DNA of 64,000 bases from Ralstonia sp. RRA (lineage in GTDB: Bacteria; Pseudomonadota; Gammaproteobacteria; Burkholderiales; Burkholderiaceae): the NCBI RefSeq assembly GCF_037023145.1, contig NZ_CP146092.1:930001-994000 (forward strand), in the 5' to 3' direction. The notes beneath the pieces were generated by a model that was not told the DNA's origin, ran no database searches, and saw only the letters and a list, made by a program, of their open reading frames with translations. Positions 58,746 to 64,000 of the stretch are shown here, piece after piece. The translations under genes were made by a program, and so were the position numbers. The stretch's first letter is position 1. Every line of letters starts with the position of its first letter.

Positions 58746-60062
58746 ATGACGACTTCATCGTCAACAGCGCAAACGGCGTCGCTTTCTGCCGGTAGTGCGC
58801 AGCAATCCGCGCGCGTGCAGCGCTATATCCAGTTGGCGTTGGTCTTGCTGGCCGCCGGCACGATCTACCCCATGCTGTATTTGCGCAAGGTGTATGAAGT
58901 CACGATTCTGGAGTTCTTCAAGCTCAATGACCTGCAGCTCGGTACGCTGTATTCCATCTTGGGCACGGTGTTTGTTGTTTGCTATATGCCAAGCGGCTGG
59001 CTGGCAGACCGGGTCCGCCCGCGCATTCTGATCAGCTTTTCATTGGTGATGACGGGTGCGCTGGGCTATCTGTATTCCACCGCGCCATCCTACGAAACGC
59101 TGTGCGTCATCTATGCCTGCTGGGGCGTCACCACGGGATTGACCTTCTGGTCGGCCATTATCAAGCGCGTCAATTCCATCTCTTTGCCGGAAGAGCGGGG
59201 CCGCTTCTTCGGCATTCTGGATGGCGGCCGTGGCTTGGTGGAAGCCGCACTGGCGGTGATCGCGCTGACCATCTTTTCGTACTTCGCCAGCCAAAACGCG
59301 GAAGCGACCGGCTTTCGCGTGATTCTGCTGATGTACGCCACGCTGTGCGTGACGTTGGGCGCGATCTTGTTCTGCTTGAGAGACCCGCAAGGCGCCGAGA
59401 AAAAAAGCCCATCGGTTGCAAAGAAAAAAAACAACCTGTGGGCGGATCTCAAAACCCTGGCACGCATCCCGGAACTTTGGATTCTGGCGGCTGTGGTGTT
59501 TTGCGGCTATCAGATGTTCTGGGTGTCGTACAAGTTCTCGGCGTTTGTGCGCCTACCCGAATTCGGCACGTCGGCCACCATTGCCGCCACCATTACCGTC
59601 GCCATGATGTGGATGCGCCCCATTGGCGGCGTTGGTGGTGGATTCTTGGCCGACAAGTTTTCGCGCGAGTTGGTGTTGGCGGGTGTTCTGGTCTGTGGAG
59701 CGCTTGGCCTGGCTGGCTTGAGCATGGTGCCGGCAGGTGCGTCGGTCCCGGTGTTGCTGGGCTTTGTGCTGTTGCTCGGTATGTTGGGCTATGCGGTGCG
59801 CGGCTTGTACTGGGCGCTGGTGGGTAAGTGCGGCATTCCCGATCACTGTGTCGGGTTGGCCATCGGCATGGTGTCGATGATTGGCTACTCGCCCGATATC
59901 TTTCTGCCAAAGATCAGCGCCTACCTCACCACGAAGTACGCCGGCGTACTCGGTTACCGGTATTTCTTCGGCTACATCATCGTGATGGCATTGCTCGGTG
60001 CGGTGGGTGCCGTGGTGCTCAGGTATCGCTTTGGCCGTCTTGCCAAAACCGCAAAGGCATAA
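58746..60062 (+). CDS. MFS permease, first of a tandem paralogous pair
   Basis: A 438-residue 12-helix MFS protein: VQRYIQLALVLLAAGTIYPMLYLRKVYEVTILEFFKLND, then CYMPSGWLADRVRPRILISFSL and GVTTGLTFWSAIIKRVNSISLPEERGRFFGILDGGRGLVEA. It shares nearly the same segment order with the next gene. AAGGAGA precedes ATG 58746. Likely inner-membrane uptake of the pathway substrate. Confidence 0.87.
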   Translation: MTTSSSTAQTASLSAGSAQQSARVQRYIQLALVLLAAGTIYPMLYLRKVYEVTILEFFKLNDLQLGTLYSILGTVFVVCYMPSGWLADRVRPRILISFSLVMTGALGYLYSTAPSYETLCVIYACWGVTTGLTFWSAIIKRVNSISLPEERGRFFGILDGGRGLVEAALAVIALTIFSYFASQNAEATGFRVILLMYATLCVTLGAILFCLRDPQGAEKKSPSVAKKKNNLWADLKTLARIPELWILAAVVFCGYQMFWVSYKFSAFVRLPEFGTSATIAATITVAMMWMRPIGGVGGGFLADKFSRELVLAGVLVCGALGLAGLSMVPAGASVPVLLGFVLLLGMLGYAVRGLYWALVGKCGIPDHCVGLAIGMVSMIGYSPDIFLPKISAYLTTKYAGVLGYRYFFGYIIVMALLGAVGAVVLRYRFGRLAKTAKA

Positions 60063-60068
60063 CTGGAT

Positions 60069-61391
60069 ATGCCTACCCAATCGCACCAAGCCAGCGCCAT
60101 GCCCGTGGCGGCCGATGTGCCGGCGTCGGGAAACGCGCACGTGCAGCGTTATGTGCAGCTGATGTTGCTGGTGATCGCCGCCGGCGCGATCTACCCGATG
60201 CTGTATCTGCGGCAGGTTTACCAGTCGACGATGCTGACGTTCTTCCACATCGACGATGTGCAACTGGGCTACCTGTATTCGTCGCTCGGAACGATTTTTC
60301 TATTGAGCTATCTGCCAAGCGGCTGGCTAGCAGACCGCTTGCCCCCACGCTGGTTGATCTGCTTTTCGCTGCTGGCAACGGGCGTGCTCGGCCTGCTGTA
60401 CGCAACCGGGCCGTCGTTCGAGGTGCTGGTGGTGATCTTTGGCGCATGGGGCTTGAGCACGGGGCTGACGTTCTGGGCTGCTGTCATCAAGCGCGTGAAC
60501 ATGATTGCCGGGCCCGACCAACAAGGCCGCTTCTTTGGTCTGCTCGATGGTGGGCGTGGACTGATTGAAGCATCGCTTGCCACCATTGCGATTGCACTGT
60601 TCGCCTATGTCACGCAAACGCGTGGCGACTCGGATATCGAGGGCTTCAAGCGCGTCGTCCACCTGTATGCGTTCTTCTGTATTGCGCTGGGTGTGCTGCT
60701 TGCGCTGGTGAAGGATGGTCAGCCTGTCGCGCAGCGCGGTGCCAAGGCTGCCAGCGCCAAGCGCGGGAGCGTGCCGGCCGATCTGAAAACGCTCGCCGCC
60801 ATTCCCGAGTTGTGGCTGGTCGTCGCCATCGTGTTCTGCGGCTATCAGGTGTTCTGGGCAACCTACAGCTTCTCGGCCTATCTGCACGAGGGCGGCTTTG
60901 GGCTGAGCGCTACCGCAGCGGGCGCCATCGCAACGCTCAAGCTGTGGATGCGCCCGATTGGCGGCATTGGCGGTGGTTGGCTGGGCGATCGTACATCCAA
61001 GGCTTCAGTGTTGTTCTGGGCGCTGGTGCTTGCGGCGGTATCGCTGGTCGGGCTGATCTTTGCACCGACCCATAGCCCCGCAGCCATGCTGGTGGTGTTG
61101 GTGCTGTTCATTGGCATCCTGACCTACGCGGTGCGTGGGTTGTACTGGTCGCTGCTGGATGACTGCAAGGTGCCGCCGCATTGTGCTGGCCTTGCCATTG
61201 GCCTGATCTCGGTACTGGGCTATGCGCCCGACGTGTTCCTCCCGCTCATCAATGGCTACATCACGCAGACCTTTGCTGGCGCGCGTGGCTATCAATTGTT
61301 CTTCGGCTACATCGCCGTCGTTGCCCTGCTGGGTGCGGGCGCAGCAGCCATCCTCAAACAACGCTTGAACTGCAAGAAGGAAACGCCATGA
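60069..61391 (+). CDS. MFS permease, second of the tandem pair
   Basis: A 440-residue paralogue of the preceding permease: VQRYVQLMLLVIAAGAIYPMLYLRQVYQSTMLTFFHIDD, YLPSGWLADRLPPRWLICFSL and GLSTGLTFWAAVIKRVNMIAGPDQQGRFFGLLDGGRGLIEA line up segment by segment with it. It starts 6 bases after the first permease and overlaps the dehydratase start by 4 bases (ATGA), so the three are tightly coupled. Confidence 0.87.
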   Translation: MPTQSHQASAMPVAADVPASGNAHVQRYVQLMLLVIAAGAIYPMLYLRQVYQSTMLTFFHIDDVQLGYLYSSLGTIFLLSYLPSGWLADRLPPRWLICFSLLATGVLGLLYATGPSFEVLVVIFGAWGLSTGLTFWAAVIKRVNMIAGPDQQGRFFGLLDGGRGLIEASLATIAIALFAYVTQTRGDSDIEGFKRVVHLYAFFCIALGVLLALVKDGQPVAQRGAKAASAKRGSVPADLKTLAAIPELWLVVAIVFCGYQVFWATYSFSAYLHEGGFGLSATAAGAIATLKLWMRPIGGIGGGWLGDRTSKASVLFWALVLAAVSLVGLIFAPTHSPAAMLVVLVLFIGILTYAVRGLYWSLLDDCKVPPHCAGLAIGLISVLGYAPDVFLPLINGYITQTFAGARGYQLFFGYIAVVALLGAGAAAILKQRLNCKKETP

Positions 61392-62605
61392 AAGTCGTCT
61401 CACTTGAAACACACGTCGTTGCTGTTCCGCCGCCGCACGTGGGCGGCATGTACTGGCTGTTTGTCAAGATCAAGACTGACGACGGCATCGAGGGCGTGGG
61501 CGAAATCTACTCCGCAACGTTCCACCCTAAAGCCATGGTGCCGATCATCGAAGATGTGTTCGAGCGCTACCTGCTGAACCAGGACCCGCATCACACCGAG
61601 CGCCTGTTCCGCCAGTGCTACTCGAGCGGTTTCACGCAGCGCCCCGACCTCACGATGATGGGCGTGGTCAGCGGCCTGGAGATGGCCTGCTGGGACATCA
61701 TCGGCAAGGCTGCGGGCAAGCCGGTGTATGAACTGCTGGGCGGCAAGGTGAATGAGCGTCTGCGTTCGTACACCTATCTGTACCCGAAGAACGCGCAGGG
61801 CGAGTACGACTACGACGATCCGGATCTGGCTGCGGAATGCGCACTGGAAAACGTCAAGCTTGGCTTCACCGCCGTGAAGTTCGACCCGGCCGGTCCATAC
61901 ACCGCTTACTCCGGCCATCAACTTTCGATGGAAGTGCTCGACCGCTGCGAGCTGTTCTGCCACCGCGTGCGCGAGGCGGTTGGCAGCAAGGCCGACCTGC
62001 TGTTCGGCACGCACGGGCAGATGGTGCCGTCGTCTGCCATCCGCCTGGCAAAGCGGTTGGAGAAGTATGACCCGCTGTGGTTTGAAGAACCGGTGCCGCC
62101 GGGGCAGGAGGAGGCCATGGCGACGATCGCGCAGCACACCTCGATCCCCATCGCCACGGGCGAACGCCTGACCACGAAGTACGAATTCCACAAGCTGCTG
62201 CAAGCGGGCGGCGCGTCGATTCTTCAACTGAACGTTGCGCGCGTCGGCGGCCTGCTCGAAGCCAAGAAGATTGCCACGCTGGCTGAAGTGCACTACGCAC
62301 AGATTGCGCCGCACCTATACAACGGCCCAGTGGGCGCCGCTGCGAGCATCCAGCTTGCCGCCTGCACGCCGAACTTCCTGATCCAGGAAAGCATCATGAC
62401 GTGGGGTGGTTTCCACGCAGAAGTCGTCAAGACGCCGATCCGCTGGGAAGACGGCTACATCATCCCGTCCAACGAACCGGGCCTGGGCGTCGAGCTGAAC
62501 ATGGATGTGGTGCGCGCGCATTCGCCATACACCGGCCAGCGCCTGCATCTGCAGATGGGCGAAAAGCCCGTCGACGTGAAGGACCTGGCGCCCGCCAAGG
62601 GCTGA
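61388..62605 (+). CDS. Enolase-superfamily (MR/MLE) sugar-acid dehydratase
   Basis: A 405-residue mandelate racemase/muconate lactonising enzyme-family protein. N-terminal capping domain, then the barrel: Lys region GFTAVKFDPAGPYTAYSG, LLFGTHGQMVPSSAIRLAKRLEKYDPLWFEEPVPPGQEE (second metal ligand Glu in WFEEP), PIATGERLTTKYEF (third Glu) and catalytic His in IAPHLYNGPVGAAASIQLA. The first metal position, Asp in most members, falls in GTHGQ here. Probably dehydrates an aldonic or uronic acid. Coupled to the upstream permease. Confidence 0.85.
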   Translation: MKVVSLETHVVAVPPPHVGGMYWLFVKIKTDDGIEGVGEIYSATFHPKAMVPIIEDVFERYLLNQDPHHTERLFRQCYSSGFTQRPDLTMMGVVSGLEMACWDIIGKAAGKPVYELLGGKVNERLRSYTYLYPKNAQGEYDYDDPDLAAECALENVKLGFTAVKFDPAGPYTAYSGHQLSMEVLDRCELFCHRVREAVGSKADLLFGTHGQMVPSSAIRLAKRLEKYDPLWFEEPVPPGQEEAMATIAQHTSIPIATGERLTTKYEFHKLLQAGGASILQLNVARVGGLLEAKKIATLAEVHYAQIAPHLYNGPVGAAASIQLAACTPNFLIQESIMTWGGFHAEVVKTPIRWEDGYIIPSNEPGLGVELNMDVVRAHSPYTGQRLHLQMGEKPVDVKDLAPAKG

Positions 62606-62623
62606 TTGCGCGACGAGGGCAGC

Positions 62624-64000
62624 ATGACTTACGACTACATCATCGTCGGTGCGGGTTCGGCCGGTTGCATTCTTGCGAACCGGCTGAGTGAATCCGGCAA
62701 GTACTCGGTACTGCTGATCGAGGCCGGCGAGCGCGATGCCTCGTTCTGGTTCAAGGTGCCGGTCGGCTTCACCAAGACCTACTACAACCGCCAGTACAAC
62801 TGGATGTACTACAGCGAGCCGGAGGCGGAACTGAGCGGGCGCAAGCTCTACTGCCCGCGCGGCAAGGTGGTGGGTGGCTCCGGTTCGATCAACGCGATGG
62901 TGTACGTGCGTGGTCAGCGCAGCGATTTTGACGACTGGGCAGCAGCGGGTAACCCGGGCTGGTCATTCGACGATGTGCTGCCGTATTTTCGCAAGCTTGA
63001 ATCGCACGCGGCCGCCGCGACCGATCCAGAGCATCACGGCGCGGCCGGGCCGATTCACATCACGTCGATGAAGGCGGATGTGCACCCGATCGTCCACGAA
63101 TTCTTGAAGGGCTGCGAGCAGCTGAAACTGCCGCGTACGCACGACTTCAACGGTGCGCAGTTCGAGGGCGCTGGCATCTACGACCTGAACACGAAGAACG
63201 GCGAGCGTTGCTCGAGCAGCTTCGCGTACCTGCGCCCGGCGGAAAGCCGCTCGAACCTGACCGTGCGCTCCGGCACCCTGGTGCGACGTGTGCAGTTTGA
63301 AGGCAAGCGCGCAGTTGGCGTGGTCGTGGCAGGCCCCAACGGCGATGAAGTCATCGACGCGTCGCGCGAGGTGATTCTCGCTGCGGGCGCGGTCGACACC
63401 CCCAAGCTGCTGCAGTTGTCCGGCGTGGGGGATCCAACCTTGCTCAGGCGTCATCAGGTGCCGGTCGTGCAGGCGTTACCGGCCGTTGGGCGCAACCTGC
63501 AGGACCACCTGTGCGTGAGCTTCTACTTCAAGGCGAATCGCCCCACGTTGAACGACGAGATGGGCACGCTGCTTGGCAAGATGAAGATCGGGCTGCGCTA
63601 TTTGTCGACCAAGCGTGGCCCGCTGGCGATGAGCGTGAACCAGGCGGGCGGCTTCTTCCGTGGTGCGCCGGATGTGCAAGCGCCGAACATCCAACTCTAC
63701 TTCAACCCGCTGTCATACCGGATTCCGAAGAGCGAGCACGCAAGCATTGAACCGGAACCGTACTCGGGGTTTCTGATTGCGTTCAATCCGTGCCGACCGA
63801 CGAGCCGAGGCGCGATTGAGATCGCCTCAAACCGTGCAGAGGATGCGGCAAAGATCCGCATCAACGCGCTCACGACGCAGAAGGACCTCGACGAGGCTGT
63901 GCAGGGCAGCAAGGTGATTCGATCGCTGATGTGCGCACCGGCCCTGAAGGCGATGACGGTGGAAGAGATCTCACCGGGGCCGCAGATGCAATCCGATGCG
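62624..64000 (+). CDS. GMC-family FAD alcohol oxidoreductase (3' end outside window)
   Basis: The frame is open to the end of the window (459 residues visible of about 530-560). N-terminal FAD motif YDYIIVGAGSAGCILANRLSE, GMC signature 1 in YCPRGKVVGGSGSINAMVYVRGQRSDFDDWA and signature 2 in ILAAGAVDTPKLLQLSGVGDP, as in choline/alcohol dehydrogenases (BetA-like). No signal peptide. It starts 18 bases after the dehydratase stop. Likely oxidises the pathway's alcohol substrate; the C-terminal catalytic His lies beyond the window. Confidence 0.9.
   Translation, partial: MTYDYIIVGAGSAGCILANRLSESGKYSVLLIEAGERDASFWFKVPVGFTKTYYNRQYNWMYYSEPEAELSGRKLYCPRGKVVGGSGSINAMVYVRGQRSDFDDWAAAGNPGWSFDDVLPYFRKLESHAAAATDPEHHGAAGPIHITSMKADVHPIVHEFLKGCEQLKLPRTHDFNGAQFEGAGIYDLNTKNGERCSSSFAYLRPAESRSNLTVRSGTLVRRVQFEGKRAVGVVVAGPNGDEVIDASREVILAAGAVDTPKLLQLSGVGDPTLLRRHQVPVVQALPAVGRNLQDHLCVSFYFKANRPTLNDEMGTLLGKMKIGLRYLSTKRGPLAMSVNQAGGFFRGAPDVQAPNIQLYFNPLSYRIPKSEHASIEPEPYSGFLIAFNPCRPTSRGAIEIASNRAEDAAKIRINALTTQKDLDEAVQGSKVIRSLMCAPALKAMTVEEISPGPQMQSDA

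Noticed and set aside
1..64000. CRISPR arrays, prophage genes, transposases and rRNA
   Set aside because: No spaced repeat arrays, no integrase or transposase motifs and no rRNA signatures were seen on either strand.

Overview
The window is high-GC, gene-dense DNA that fits a betaproteobacterium of the Ralstonia/Cupriavidus/Burkholderia group, most likely the second replicon (megaplasmid or chromosome 2) of a Ralstonia species. The reasons are the flhA-flhF-flhG-fliA order, a divergent acdS/acdR pair, a long-form isocitrate lyase, an HU protein with an Ala/Lys/Pro tail, and many LysR, MarR and MFS genes. No insertion sequence, integrase, rRNA, CRISPR array or intact tRNA was found.

Layout. 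1-4.7 kb: 3' end of a flagellar operon (flhA, flhF, a MinD-like FlhG without a P-loop, fliA), closed by a strong terminator. 4.8-12.6 kb: housekeeping-type genes (metallo-hydrolase, NCS2 purine permease, cysteine hydrolase with an AraC/GlxA regulator, glycine-zipper lipoprotein, YggT, PEBP protein). 12.6-18.6 kb: a tight minus-strand operon with a GntR/UTRA regulator, an AprA/FrdA-like flavoprotein, a two-cluster ferredoxin, a HEAT-repeat protein, a DUF971 protein and two orphan periplasmic binding proteins (SsuA-like and ModA-like). This is the best candidate for an incompletely described system. 18.7-24.4 kb: a decayed sugar-permease tail, an MCP, a MarR-GNAT fusion, an arylamine N-acetyltransferase, and ACC deaminase with its Lrp-type regulator.

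24.4-34 kb looks accessory: NmrA-like reductases, SnoaL/NTF2-like proteins, an SDR, a DHA2 exporter and MarR, HxlR and LysR regulators, mostly in divergent regulator/target pairs with readable operators, plus a tRNA-like remnant. 34-48.7 kb: a glycine-linker lipoprotein, an alpha/beta hydrolase, isocitrate lyase, a WYL regulator divergent from a NIPSNAP protein, a LysR/MFS pair, an ankyrin protein, HU, an EamA exporter, an UlaG-like hydrolase with an AraC regulator, and an ECHDC3-like crotonase.

49.8-64 kb is catabolic. A Fae-like protein, an aldo/keto reductase and a semialdehyde dehydrogenase form one operon followed by an MFS importer. Divergent from a LysR gene lies a second operon: aldehyde dehydrogenase, two tandem paralogous MFS permeases, an enolase-superfamily dehydratase and a GMC alcohol oxidoreductase that runs off the window. 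Together these look like uptake and stepwise oxidation of a polyol or sugar acid, with aldehyde (possibly formaldehyde) handling; the substrate is not readable from the sequence.

All family calls come from reading motifs and domain order; no database search was run.
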